The notes: generated from the letters alone by a model not told the origin. Positions 28,975 through 38,288 are shown, counted from the first letter of the stretch. The stretch: DNA of 64,000 nucleotides from AP-15 sp963750195 (GCA_963750195.1 CAVVPS010000017.1:133205-197204); one strand, 5' to 3'. Numbers and translations are program-made.

Positions 28975-30073
28975 ATGGAGATCGACGCCGCTGTTTTTCG
29001 CAAGGTGCAGGCGCCGCTGACGATCGAGCAGGTCGAGGTCGACAAGCCGTGGGGGCGCGAGGTGCTGGTGCGCACCGTCGCGACCGGCGTGTGCCACAGC
29101 GATCTGCATGTCGTCGATGGGATCGGACGCTTTCCGCTCGACCGGCCGATCGTGCTTGGGCCACGAGGGCGCCGGCATCGTCGAGGCGGTCGGCGCCGAG
29201 GTGACGACGGTCAAGCCCGGCGACCATGTTGTCGCCTGTCTCTCGGGCTTTTGCGGCAGCTGTCCGCAATGCCTCTCCGGCCATCCCAATTTGTGCACCG
29301 GCGGCATCGTCACCCGGCCCGAGAGCGCCGCTCCGCGACTGTCGCAAAACGGCGAGCCGTTCCGCCAGTTTATCGGCATTTCGAGCTATGCCGAAAAGAT
29401 GCTGCTGCACGAGAACTCGATCGTTAGGATCGATCCCGAATTGCCGCTCGACAAGGCGGCTCTGGTCGGCTGCGGGGTGCTGACCGGGGTCGGCGCGGCA
29501 TTGCGCAGCTCTGGGCTCGAAGCGGGGCAGACGGTCGCGGTGTTCGGCTGCGGCGGTGTCGGGTTGTCGATCATCCAGGGCGCCCGCATCGGCGGCGCCC
29601 GCCAGATAATCGCCGTCGACCAGTTCGAATCGAAGCGCGAGATGGCGACCCGCGCCGGCGCCACCCATTTCGTCAACAGCGCCGAGGACGATCCGGTCAA
29701 GGCCGTGCGCGCATTGACCGGCGGGCTCGGGGTCGATCACGCCTTTGAGGCGGTCGGCAATGCCAAGCTGGTGCGGCAGGCGATCGAGAGCCTGGCGATC
29801 CGCGGCACCGCAACGATCGTCGGGGTGTTGCCGCCCGACGCGATGATCGAGTTCCCGTGGATGGCGATCCGCCCCGAATGCAAGGTGCAGACCTCGCGCA
29901 TGGGCTCGAACCGGTTCCGCACAGACATCCCGCTCTATCTCGATTTCTACCGCCAGGGCCGGCTCGACCTCGATGGAATGGTCACCAAGCGCGGCCGTCT
30001 CGGCGACATCAACGAAGCCTTCCGCGCGATGAAAGCCGGCGAAGTCGCCCGCACCGTGCTGACGTTCGATTAG
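28975..30073 (+). pseudogene. Zinc-dependent alcohol dehydrogenase, one frameshift
   Basis: The N-terminal frame has the catalytic zinc Cys in TGVCHSDLHVV. The frame breaks at 29161: GTGCTTGGGCCACGAG should read GTGCTTGGGCACGAG, giving LGHEGAGIVEAVG, and the second frame continues with the structural zinc site CGSCPQCLSGHPNLC, the Rossmann motif GCGGVGLSII and a normal C-terminus. Corrected length is about 365 residues, typical for class III-like or aryl-alcohol dehydrogenases. It precedes the TauD-like dioxygenase by 18 bp and is probably co-transcribed with it. Confidence 0.86.
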
Positions 30074-30091
30074 GTCTTCGGGAGAAGGTAG

Positions 30092-30937
30092 ATGAATTAC
30101 CTGCACATCCGGGTGGAGCCGCTCTCGACCTGGCTCGGCGCCGAGGTCACCGGCGTCGATCTGGCGGGCCCGGTCGCGGACGAGACTTTCGCCGAGATCC
30201 GCTGCGCCTTTGGCGAGTACGGCGTCGTGTTTTTCCGCGATCAGCGCCTGACGCCGGAGCAGCACCTTGCCTTTGCCGAGCGCTTTGCGCCCATAGACAT
30301 CAACCGCTTTTTCTCGGCCGTTCCCGGCTATCCGATGATCGCCGAGGTCCGTAAGGAGCCCGAGCAGACTCAAAATATCGGCGGTGGGTGGCACACCGAT
30401 CACAGCTACGACCAGGTGCCGGCGCTGGGTTCGATGCTCTATGCCCGCGAGGTGCCGCGGACCGGCGGTGACACATTGTTTGCCAGCATGTACGCGGCCT
30501 ATGACGCGCTGTCCGACGGGCTCAAGGCGACGCTCGAGGGGCTGCGCGCGTGTCATTCGAGCCGTCACGTGTTTGGCCCCGAGGCCCAGGCACGCCGCGG
30601 CGACCTCGTCGGCCGGATTGGCAATCCCGAACTGGCGACGCAGGACGCGGTCCACCCCGCGGTCATCCGCCATCCCCAGACCGGCCGCAAGGCGCTCTAC
30701 GTAAACCCGGGATTCACCCTGCGGTTCGAAGGCTGGACCGAGGAGGAGTCACGCCCGCTGTTGGAATACCTGTATCGCCACGCGACGCGTCCAGAATTCA
30801 CCTGCCGCTTTCATTGGCGGGAGGGCTCGTTGGCATTGTGGGACAACCGCTCGACTTGGCACTTTGCTGTCAATGACTATCACGGCGAGCGCCGCCTGCT
30901 GCATCGCATTACGATCCAGGGCTCGCCGCTGAACTGA
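30092..30937 (+). CDS. TauD/TfdA-family 2-oxoglutarate dioxygenase
   Basis: A 281-residue non-heme iron dioxygenase. The metal triad appears as GGGWHTDHSYD (His-x-Asp) and the distal His in DNRSTWHFAVNDY, followed by GERRLLHRITI with the Arg that binds 2-oxoglutarate. A strong purine-rich site (GGGAGAAGG) precedes the ATG. It couples oxidative decarboxylation of 2-oxoglutarate to hydroxylation of a substrate such as taurine or an aryloxyalkanoate. It sits 18 bp after the alcohol dehydrogenase, suggesting one transcript. Confidence 0.92.
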   Translation: MNYLHIRVEPLSTWLGAEVTGVDLAGPVADETFAEIRCAFGEYGVVFFRDQRLTPEQHLAFAERFAPIDINRFFSAVPGYPMIAEVRKEPEQTQNIGGGWHTDHSYDQVPALGSMLYAREVPRTGGDTLFASMYAAYDALSDGLKATLEGLRACHSSRHVFGPEAQARRGDLVGRIGNPELATQDAVHPAVIRHPQTGRKALYVNPGFTLRFEGWTEEESRPLLEYLYRHATRPEFTCRFHWREGSLALWDNRSTWHFAVNDYHGERRLLHRITIQGSPLN

Positions 30938-31032
30938 GCCAATCCATAGGGGTAGGGCGGATCTCGACCCGGCTGACAGCTCGGCATCGCCGGAGCGTGC
31001 CGTCAGGCGCGAGAGGCCTGTCGCTACTTGGC

Positions 31033-31212
31033 TCATCGCGCTGCAATCTTCGAGACGCTGACGCGGTTGGCGAGACGTGGCTGACGCGGATGCCGTCGAG
31101 GCGCATGACCATTGGGGTCAGCACCTGCATGTCGTCGCCCATCGAGCCCATCTCGTCGAGCATCCGCTGCCGCTCGGGCGAGGAATTCGAGGGTGATCGG
31201 TTCGTCGGCCAT
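31033..31212 (-). pseudogene. Remnant of a small conserved helical protein
   Basis: On the minus strand from ATG 31212 the translation starts MADEPITLEFLAR. The middle of the protein is then found in a different frame (RMLDEMGSMGDDMQVLTPMV) and the end (ANRVSVSKIAAR, stop at 31033) back in the first frame. This needs two compensating indels. I recall short proteins of this pattern as frequent unassigned genes in Hyphomicrobiales. Its start codon overlaps the ATG of the dipeptidase remnant on the other strand. Confidence 0.4.
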
Positions 31213-32354
31213 GGAAGAAGTGATAGGTGTGCGGCCGCCGACCGCCGGTGGTACTGCAGCCCAGGGTCAAGATACGGCTGCGGATCTGAGTACCGTCGTA
31301 ATCGGTGTGGACGGTTCCGCTCTCACCGGTGATTACGTCGATGAGTATCTGAGTAGCGGCGCCACCGTGTGGCAATACTCCGACAATATCGTAGATTTTG
31401 ATGATTTTCAGACGATCCAAATTTTTGTGGATAGTCAGTCATCGAAGATTATACTGGCCAAGTCCTACGATGATATCGTCGCCGCCAAGCGGGTGGGCAA
31501 GGTTGCCATGGTCGTCGGCATTCAAGAGTGCACTGCAATTGGAGCCAGAGTGGTTTGCCAATCCCACCAAAAATGACCGCCAACAATCCGAAATCCGAAC
31601 GATTGGAGGCTCAAGAACCCGCCGACCGACCCGAAAACGCAACTTTCCAACTATTACGACAAGGGGCTCCGGATCGCCAACCTCGCCTATAATCTCCCCA
31701 ATTTCTTTGGTGGCGGCTGTCTTGACGCGAGGACGCCGCTGAGTTCGGTGGGCGCAGTTTCTTGCCAACCAGATGCAGGAAATGGGTATTCTGGTCGATT
31801 GCAGCCACTCGAGCGAGCGGACCAGCCTCGATATTATCAATATCGCAACCAAGCCGGTCGTCTGTTCGCACTCGAACGCCGACGCGCTAGACGATAATCC
31901 GCGTAACATCAGCGACCGCGTGATCAAGGGCATTGCCGATACCGGCGGCCTGATCGGCGTGAACGCGCTTAAGCGTCTTTCTTAGTTTGGAGCCGCAAGG
32001 ATGCGCCCTTTGCGGATACCGGCCTTCCCCCCTCTGGCGAGCATTTCGAAATATGTCGATGTGATGGATTACATCAGGCGTCTTGTGGGTATCGACTACG
32101 TCGGCATTGGTAGCTGACTTCACCAACGGGAACAATCCTGGCCAACCTCTTCCTTCGCAATCATTTCTGTATCCTCCCGAGATGGCCTACAATCAGCCCA
32201 ATGGACTTGATTACGTCCGGAATTTCAGCCAGACCAGCTGACCTTCCCGTACCTCCGCGCGGAACTGGTGCGTCACGGCTACTCTTCCGTCGACATCGCA
32301 AAAATCTTCGGCGGCAACTGGATGCGCGTGTTCCGAGAAGCCTGGAAGACTTGA
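31211..32354 (+). pseudogene. Remnant of an M19 membrane-dipeptidase-like gene
   Basis: Successive pieces in different frames match one membrane-dipeptidase-like protein. They include GKVAMVVGIQECTAIGA, then LRIANLAYNLPNFFGGG, then MGILVDCSHSSERTSLDIIN and PVVCSHSNADALDDNPRN (metal-binding His blocks), then VGIGSDFTNGNNPG, and last IAKIFGGNWMRVFREAW before a stop at 32352-32354. At least four frame changes separate them (for example near 31540 and 32116). Family members hydrolyse dipeptides with two zinc ions. Composition is AT-richer than the surroundings. The extent of damage makes this a real pseudogene rather than a single read error. Confidence 0.75.
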
Positions 32355-32378
32355 ACTGGCGAAGTGACCATTGGGCGC

Positions 32379-32780
32379 ATGCTGATTCTGTATCCTACCC
32401 TGACCTGTTCGGCGTCGCCGACAACAACCCGTTCGGGCTGAAGGTCTATGCCTTCTTGAAGCTGTGTGGCCTGACCTTCCGCCATGAACATATCTTCGAC
32501 GCGTCGAAAGCGCCGCGCGGCCAGCTTCCCTATCTGGTAGATGGCGAAACGGCCATCGGCGACAGCGATGCGATCATCAGCCACCTGATTTCGTGCAACG
32601 CCCTTACCATCGACAGCGCGTTGACGGGGGCCCAGCGCGATACCGACTTGCTGATCAGGCGAATGCTCGATGACCTCTACTGGGTGATGTCCTACTCACG
32701 CTGGAAGGATGATCGGTTTTGGCCGCTGTTCCGGGATGCGATCCTGCGGACCCATCCCGAGCCAAACTGCGTCTGGCTCG
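32379..32780 (+). pseudogene. Truncated glutathione S-transferase-like gene
   Basis: The frame starts at ATG 32379 (MLILY), shifts within a few codons, then reads DLFGVADNNPFGLKVYAFLK, RGQLPYLVDGETAIGDSDAI and RRMLDDLYWVMSYSRWKDDR. This is the N-terminal thioredoxin-like domain and the first helices of a metaxin-like GST. The homology stops near 32760 at LRTHPEP, just before the 3' end of the SDR gene on the other strand. The C-terminal helical domain is missing, so this is a 5' fragment left at a recombination junction. Confidence 0.7.
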
Positions 32781-32781
32781 C

Positions 32782-33753
32782 TCAGGTCAGGAGGCGCCAG
32801 CCGGCCTTCTTCGCGAAGTCCTCGAAAAAATTGGTGTCGTAGGCCTGTTCCGGCGAGGCGCGCACCATCTCGTCGATGATATGCGCATCGGGGCCGACCA
32901 GAATGCGCCACCGGTCGGCCTTGACCCCATTGAGGATGATCGTGGCCGCCTCGGCCGCGCTCGTCGGGGCATCCTCGGTAAAGCGGCGTTCGCGCTCGGC
33001 CACCAGTTTCTGAATTTCTTCGTCCGCGAGCTTGGATGCGTCTCTGCCCATGGACGCGATACGCGCCCGGGCTTGCTCGATCTGCCGCGCATTCATCTCG
33101 TCCGACAGGTTGCCGCTTTGGATCTTGCGGGAGTTGGATGCGATCGCGGTGCCGATATGGCCGGGCATCACGACCGAGCATTTGATGTGGGGTGCGTTAA
33201 TCTTGAGATCGGCGATCAGCGCTTCGGTAAAGCCCTTCACCGCAAATTTTGCGGCGCTGTAGGCGGTGTGCGGAATGCGCGGCCCGACCGATGCCCAGAA
33301 GCCGTTGACGCTGCTGGTGTTGACGATGTGGCCCTCATCGGCCTTTTGCAGCATCGGCAAAAAGGCCCGGGTGCAGTGATAGACCCCGCCCCAGCAGATG
33401 TTGAAGGTCTTTTCCCACTCGTCGCGGCTGTGGGCGACCATGCTGCCGCCGCCACCGATGCCGGCGTTGTTGAACAACAGATGGATCTTGTCGGTGGCAT
33501 GACGGTCCGCGATTTCATCGCGAAACCGCCGCACCTGAACCTCCTCGGAGACATCGGCGATGTGCGTAGTGACGCGCAGGCCCTGCGGCAATCCCGCCGC
33601 TTCGCACAAAAGCCGCGTTTCCGCCAACCCCGTCGCCGAGACGTCGCACATCGCGACATTGCAGGCTTCGGCGACCAGCTGGCGAACCAATTCCCGCCCC
33701 ATCCCCGATCCGCCGCCGGTAACGACCGCGATCCTTCCCGCGAGATCCTTCAT
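32782..33753 (-). CDS. Short-chain dehydrogenase/reductase (SDR)
   Basis: The start is ATG 33753 with GGGAGG upstream; a longer frame to 33822 lacks a site. The 323-residue protein has the classical SDR cofactor motif VVTGGGSGMGRELV, the NNAGIGGGG block, a Ser in TSSVNGF and the catalytic YxxxK as YSAAKFAVKG. The preference for NAD or NADP cannot be settled. The C-terminus is longer than the minimal 250-residue SDR by about 60 residues. Its 3' end abuts the broken GST fragment, so its present neighbours are probably not its original ones. Confidence 0.92.
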   Translation of the reverse strand: MKDLAGRIAVVTGGGSGMGRELVRQLVAEACNVAMCDVSATGLAETRLLCEAAGLPQGLRVTTHIADVSEEVQVRRFRDEIADRHATDKIHLLFNNAGIGGGGSMVAHSRDEWEKTFNICWGGVYHCTRAFLPMLQKADEGHIVNTSSVNGFWASVGPRIPHTAYSAAKFAVKGFTEALIADLKINAPHIKCSVVMPGHIGTAIASNSRKIQSGNLSDEMNARQIEQARARIASMGRDASKLADEEIQKLVAERERRFTEDAPTSAAEAATIILNGVKADRWRILVGPDAHIIDEMVRASPEQAYDTNFFEDFAKKAGWRLLT

Positions 33754-33857
33754 ATGCCGAGCCTCCCTTATTTCAGTCCGTTGATGAAGCGCAGTACCGG
33801 TCATAACGGGTCGCGAGAACATCCCGTGCCCGCAGACATGGGCTAATTTCTAGTTTA

Positions 33858-33888
33858 TCGTCATTCCCGCCCGGCCGGGAGTTCAGCG
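33858..33888. repeat. Short intergenic palindromic repeat
   Basis: The sequence CGTCATTCCCGCCCGGCCGG continues into GAGTTCAGCGCC and contains the palindrome CCCGGCCGGG at 33870-33879. It resembles the widespread proteobacterial intergenic repeat of form GTCATTCCCGC...GCGGGAATCCAGCGCC. Only this copy was noticed in the window, so the call depends on my memory of the family. Confidence 0.4.
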
Positions 33889-33953
33889 CCGAGGGTATGC
33901 GCCTGGGCTGGATACCGCTTTCGTGGAGCTGACGAGGAGAAGGAAATCCGGCG

Positions 33954-34163
33954 ATGTTGAAAACCACCCGCGACAGGGATCATGCCAACGACGCTCGCCG
34001 GGTCGTATTCTGCACCTTTGTGGTTCGATGCGAGCCCGCAAGGGCGGTCAGCCAACGCGGCGCTGGGCGACTCGCCGTTTCGTGAGCAATATCTGGATGA
34101 GGTCGCCGCGGTCATCAACCGCGCAGCAGGCTGCGGGGCTCGATATCGTCAGGATGGTCAATG
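33954..34163 (+). pseudogene. 5' fragment of a methionine-synthase-like gene
   Basis: About 210 bases that align with the first 210 bases of the intact gene at 37072, at roughly three identical bases in four. Conserved pieces include LWFDASPQGRS (intact copy LWFDASLHGRS) and FREQYLDEVAAVIN (intact copy FREQYLDAVAAVIN). Two single-base gains break the frame (near 33976 and 34125). Similarity stops after about 70 codons. It is an old, truncated paralogue, not a recent copy. Confidence 0.75.
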
Positions 34164-34305
34164 GCCTTTAAACCCGCGTCCGCTGTGGATCCTCGGCGCG
34201 GCTTCTGCAGTAGAGCTTTTAATGAATTATTCAGCGATCTCTCATTTTTTGTACTTGAGGATCTAGCTGTGCAGACTTCCTCTTGATGCTACGGCGGGAG
34301 GTCAA

Positions 34306-36846
34306 GTGCCTGACATCATGTCGAGTTTACCGGAAACTCTGGAGAGGGCCTTTAGAGCCTACGACAATGGAGACTTTTCGGAGGCCGAGCGCTTGTGTAT
34401 CGGCATTCTTGCGGCAAACGGTGGATTTCTTGACGCACGTCATCTTCTGGCTCTAACGCAATCGGAACTTGGTAAGGACAATGCGGCGCTCGATAATTAC
34501 AACCGAGTGCTCGCCATTAGTCCAGAGTTCGCCGACGCTCTCAACAACCGCGGCAACACGCTTCAGAAGCTGGGTCGCTTCGACGATGCGCTGGAGAGCT
34601 ACGAGCGGGCGCTTGCGATCAAGCCGGATTATGCCGAAGCCCTCAACAATCGCGGCAATGCTCTCCACAACCTCAGGCGCTTCGACGAGGCGCTGGAATG
34701 CTACCAGCGGGCGCTCGAGATCAGACCGGACTACGCCGAAACCCTCAACAACCGCGGTGTTATTTTTCAGGAGCTCGCGCGCTTCGCCGAGGCGCTGGAA
34801 TGCTACCAGCGGGCGCTCGCCATCAAGCCGGATTATGCCGACGCCCTCAACAACCGCGGTATTATTTTTCAGGAGCTCGGGCGCTTCGACGAGGCGCTGG
34901 GGAGCTACGAGCAGGCGCTCGCCATCAGGCCGGACTATCCCGAGGCCTTCAACAACCGCGGTATTATTTTTCAGGAGCTCGGGCGTTTCGACGAGGCGCT
35001 GGAGTGCTATCAGCGGGCGCTCGCCATCAGTCCGGACTATGCCGGGGCCCACAGTAACCGCGGCAACACCCTTCAGCAGCTCGGGCGCTTCGGCGAGGCG
35101 CTGGCGAGCTACGAGCGGGCGCTCGAAATCAGGCCGGACTATGCCGAGGCCCTCAGCAATCGCGGCAACACCCTTCAAGAACTCAAGCGCTTCGACGAGG
35201 CGCTGGAGAGTTTCGAGCAGGCGCTCGAAATCAGGCCGGACTATGCCGAGGCCTTCAATAACCGCGGCAACACCCTTCAGAAGCTCGGGCGTTTCGGCGA
35301 GGCGGTAGAGAGCTACGAGCGGGCGGTCGCCATTAGGGCGGACTATGCCGAGGCCTTCAACAATCGCGGTAACGCCCTTCAGGAGCTCGTACGCTTCGAC
35401 GAGGCGCTGGAGAGCTACGACCGGGCGCTCGCCATTAGGCCGGACTATGCATCATGTCATGTAAACAGGGCGTTCTTGCTGCTGCAGACCGGCCGCTTTG
35501 CCGAAGGCTGGCAAGCATACGAATGGCGGCGGAAGATCGACAGCGGGGCTGCCCGCCCTCTATCCTTGCCCGAGTGGACCGGGGGCGACACGGATGCCAA
35601 GCGTCTGTTGTTCTATTCTGAACAAGGTCTGGGTGATTCGATCCAATTTTCCCGATTTGCGTGCTCAGTCGCGGCAAGGGGAGCAGAGGTGCTACTGGAA
35701 GTTCAGCCTTCGCTCGTAGGTTTGCTGCGCAGCCTCAAAGGCCTGAGAGTGATCCCCAAGGGGGCGACCCTGCGAAAGCATGATGCCGAACTGCCGTTGA
35801 TGAGTTTGCCCCATGTTCTCGGAACGACTCCTGAAACCATCCCGGGAAATCTTCCTTATCTGTTTGCCGAGCCGGCTCGTGTGGAGGCTTGGGCCAAGCG
35901 ACTGCCCGCCGGTCAATTTCGAGTCGGAATTGTCTGGCAGGGCAAATCCACTGCAGATGTCGACTTCGGCCGCTCGATCCCGCTGCGCTCCTTTGCTCCG
36001 CTGTGCCGCATCCCCGGCCTTACCCTGATCAGCCTGCAGAAACACCACGGCGTCCGGCAGTTGGCACATCTCCCGCCCGGTATGAGGGTGGAAACTCTCG
36101 GCGCGGAATTCGATGCCGGCGAGGATGCATTCGTGGACTGCGCGGCGGTCATGATGAACCTGGATCTCGTGATCTCCAGCGATACGGCCGCGGCCCATCT
36201 CGCCGGCGCGCTCGGCCGCCCCGTCTGGATTGTTCTCAAACACGTGCCCGACTGGCGGTGGATGATGGATCGGGAAGATACTCCTTGGTATCCGACCGCG
36301 CGACTGTTCCGCCAGGCGCGGCGCGACGATTGGGATGAGGTATTTGAACGGATCGCCGCTGAACTCGCCCGCGCGACGGGCGCCAAGACGAAGCCCGGAG
36401 ATCTCTTACCGCAGCGACGCGTCGACAGCCTCGATCGAACCCAGGCGGTTCCACCGGGTACGGCGCTCGTTCCGGTTTCCTTCGGCGAGCTGGTCGACAA
36501 GATCACGATTTTGGAGATCAAGACTGAACGGATCGGAGATCCCAGCAAACTCGTCAACGTCCGCGTAGAACTCGAGCTGCTGGCGACCGCTCTCGCTCGC
36601 TTTTGCGTTCTGCCGCCACGAGCCAGTGAACTGAAGGCAGAACTGCGCCGTATCAACGAAGCGCTGTGGGAGATTGAGGATCAAATCCGCGATTGCGAGC
36701 GCAACAACGATTTCGGCGCAATGTTCGTCGATCTTGCTCGCCGCGTCTACATGACCAACGACCGCCGGAGTGCCGTCAAGCGCCAGCTCAGTGAGCTCGT
36801 GGGCTCCGTAATCGTCGAGGAAAAATCATACATTGAGGGTACATAA
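34306..36846 (+). CDS. TPR protein with GT9-like glycosyltransferase and DUF6165 domains
   Basis: Translation starts at GTG 34306, four bases after GGGAGG. The 846-residue protein has three parts. Residues 73-412 are ten 34-residue TPR units with the repeating pattern PDYAEALNNRGNTLQELGRF, nine of them very alike. Residues about 420-690 are a glycosyltransferase-9/heptosyltransferase-like domain (FYSEQGLGDSIQFSRFA, VGIVWQGKSTADVD, SSDTAAAHLAGALGRPVW). Residues about 715-846 match what I know as DUF6165 (VPVSFGELVDKITILEIKTE and TNDRRSAVKRQL). TPR-GT proteins of this kind occur near polysaccharide or protein-glycosylation genes, but none is adjacent here. The DUF6165 fusion is unusual and its function is unknown. 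Confidence 0.88.
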   Translation: MPDIMSSLPETLERAFRAYDNGDFSEAERLCIGILAANGGFLDARHLLALTQSELGKDNAALDNYNRVLAISPEFADALNNRGNTLQKLGRFDDALESYERALAIKPDYAEALNNRGNALHNLRRFDEALECYQRALEIRPDYAETLNNRGVIFQELARFAEALECYQRALAIKPDYADALNNRGIIFQELGRFDEALGSYEQALAIRPDYPEAFNNRGIIFQELGRFDEALECYQRALAISPDYAGAHSNRGNTLQQLGRFGEALASYERALEIRPDYAEALSNRGNTLQELKRFDEALESFEQALEIRPDYAEAFNNRGNTLQKLGRFGEAVESYERAVAIRADYAEAFNNRGNALQELVRFDEALESYDRALAIRPDYASCHVNRAFLLLQTGRFAEGWQAYEWRRKIDSGAARPLSLPEWTGGDTDAKRLLFYSEQGLGDSIQFSRFACSVAARGAEVLLEVQPSLVGLLRSLKGLRVIPKGATLRKHDAELPLMSLPHVLGTTPETIPGNLPYLFAEPARVEAWAKRLPAGQFRVGIVWQGKSTADVDFGRSIPLRSFAPLCRIPGLTLISLQKHHGVRQLAHLPPGMRVETLGAEFDAGEDAFVDCAAVMMNLDLVISSDTAAAHLAGALGRPVWIVLKHVPDWRWMMDREDTPWYPTARLFRQARRDDWDEVFERIAAELARATGAKTKPGDLLPQRRVDSLDRTQAVPPGTALVPVSFGELVDKITILEIKTERIGDPSKLVNVRVELELLATALARFCVLPPRASELKAELRRINEALWEIEDQIRDCERNNDFGAMFVDLARRVYMTNDRRSAVKRQLSELVGSVIVEEKSYIEGT
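34522..35439 (+). repeat. Tandem 102-bp TPR-coding repeats
   Basis: Nine consecutive 102-bp units inside the TPR gene, each encoding one 34-residue TPR motif. Units share long identical blocks, such as the codons for NNRG, RFDEALE and RALAIR, which points to expansion by duplication or gene conversion. This region could be collapsed or expanded by assembly, so the true copy number may differ. Confidence 0.9.
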
Positions 36847-37071
36847 GCACAGCGTTCCTGATCTCGCCCATCCAGGCTCATCCACGGCAGGCGAGACGTC
36901 GTCCGACAAGACCGCGCGTCAAGATCACTTCCAGGGCGGGCCTACGAAACGGCGTAGCTTTTATTTTTGGCGCGATCGGCGTTTTATGGGGGCGCCCGGG
37001 GCGACGACGGGGCAACGCGACCGAGATGGCTTCCGCCGCGGACATACGGGTTTAACGATGAGTGTTGAGCC

Positions 37072-38247
37072 ATGTTGACCACCACGCGCGACATGATCAT
37101 GCCGACGGCGATCACCGGCTCGTACCCGCGGCCGTTGTGGTTCGATGCGAGCCTGCACGGGCGGTCGTTCAAGGCCGCACTCGGCGACTCGCTGTTTCGC
37201 GAGCAGTATCTCGACGCGGTCGCCGCGGTCATCAATGCGCAGGAGGCGGCGGGGCTCGACATCGTCACCGACGGCGACAGCCGCTTCGACCTCGCGGTCG
37301 GCGGCAAGTCGTGGTTCTTCTATCCGATCGAGCGGCTCGGCGGCATCAGCGGTCACCGCAGCACCTCGCAGGGCTGGATGGGCCGGCATGGACTCGGGCC
37401 GGGGCACATCCTGTGGGAGGTGCAGGAAGCCTATCAGCCGGCGATCGTCACCGAAAAGCTCTCCCGCGGCCCGCTCGAATACGCCGCGCTGTGGCAGATC
37501 GCCCAGCGGCTCAGCGACCGCCCGGTCAAGTTCGGCGCGATCTGCGCGCCGGCCTTGGCCAGCATGCTGTGGAACCAGCACTACCCCGACGACAAGGCGA
37601 TGGTGCTGGACCTCTGCGACATCATGAACGCCGAATTCCGCGCCTTGGCGGAAGCCGGCTGTCCGTTGATCCAGGTTGAGGAGCCGCGCCAGCACGGGTT
37701 GACGACGCGTCCCGATTGTACCGACGCAGACCTCGAATTCCAGACCGAGGTGTTCAACCGCCAGCTCGTCGGGGTCGAAGCCGAGATCTGGGCACACACC
37801 TGCTGGGGCAATCCCAACCAGCAGCGGGTCTATTGGGAGGTGCCGAGCTACGAGCGCGCGCTGCCCCATCTGCTGCAGTTGAACGCCGACGTTATCACCT
37901 TCGAGTGCGCCAGCAGTGACGGCAAGGATTTGCCGCTCTTCGCCAAATACCAGACCGACAAGAAGATTGGCATCGGCGTCGTCAATCATTGTAACACGGT
38001 CGTCGAGCCGCCCGAGCACGTCGCCGGGCTAATTCGCAAGGCGCTCGAATACATCCCGCCGGAGCGGCTGGTAATCACCACCGATTGCGGCTTTGGCCGC
38101 GAGGGACTGTCGCGCCGCATCGCCTATTACAAATGCGTCTCGCTGGTCCAAGGCACCAACATCGTGCGCCGCGAGCTGGGCCTCCCCGAAGCCCGTATCC
38201 GCGCCGCCGACCCGAAGCTCTATTTCGCCGGGACGGGTGAGGGCTGA
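37072..38247 (+). CDS. Cobalamin-independent methionine synthase II-like protein
   Basis: A 391-residue protein similar to the C-terminal catalytic half of MetE. Zinc-binding and active-site elements are visible: HTCWGNPNQQRV (His and Cys ligands), ITFECASSDGKDLP, GVVNHCNTVVEPPE and the late TTDCGFGREGLSRRIA containing the last Cys ligand. This length, with no N-terminal barrel, is that of the MetE-like stand-alone family, which uses a methyl donor other than polyglutamyl folate in some members. It may transfer methyl groups to homocysteine or a related thiol. A truncated paralogue lies at 33954. Confidence 0.88.
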   Translation: MLTTTRDMIMPTAITGSYPRPLWFDASLHGRSFKAALGDSLFREQYLDAVAAVINAQEAAGLDIVTDGDSRFDLAVGGKSWFFYPIERLGGISGHRSTSQGWMGRHGLGPGHILWEVQEAYQPAIVTEKLSRGPLEYAALWQIAQRLSDRPVKFGAICAPALASMLWNQHYPDDKAMVLDLCDIMNAEFRALAEAGCPLIQVEEPRQHGLTTRPDCTDADLEFQTEVFNRQLVGVEAEIWAHTCWGNPNQQRVYWEVPSYERALPHLLQLNADVITFECASSDGKDLPLFAKYQTDKKIGIGVVNHCNTVVEPPEHVAGLIRKALEYIPPERLVITTDCGFGREGLSRRIAYYKCVSLVQGTNIVRRELGLPEARIRAADPKLYFAGTGEG

Positions 38248-38268
38248 GCGATCTTGCCTTGCGGACGT

Positions 38269-38288
38269 TATCTGACTAAAGTCAGATA
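38269..38288. promoter_or_regulatory. Palindromic operator overlapping the MarR-GNAT start
   Basis: TATCTGACTAAAGTCAGATA is a perfect 8-base inverted repeat (TATCTGAC/GTCAGATA) with a 4-base centre, and its last base is the A of the start codon at 38288. MarR-family regulators bind sites of about this size, often in their own promoter. This is probably the autoregulatory operator, acting by blocking transcription of the gene it touches. It lies 22 bases after the methionine-synthase stop. Confidence 0.7.

Noticed and set aside
28490..30673. A 727-codon open frame on the minus strand.
   Set aside because: It is antisense to the ACMSD-like hydrolase, the alcohol dehydrogenase and the start of the dioxygenase, and has no protein-family pattern; long antisense frames are expected at this GC content.
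34522..35439. Regular repeats that might be a CRISPR array.
   Set aside because: The 102-bp period is in frame and encodes TPR motifs, with no spacers and no cas genes.
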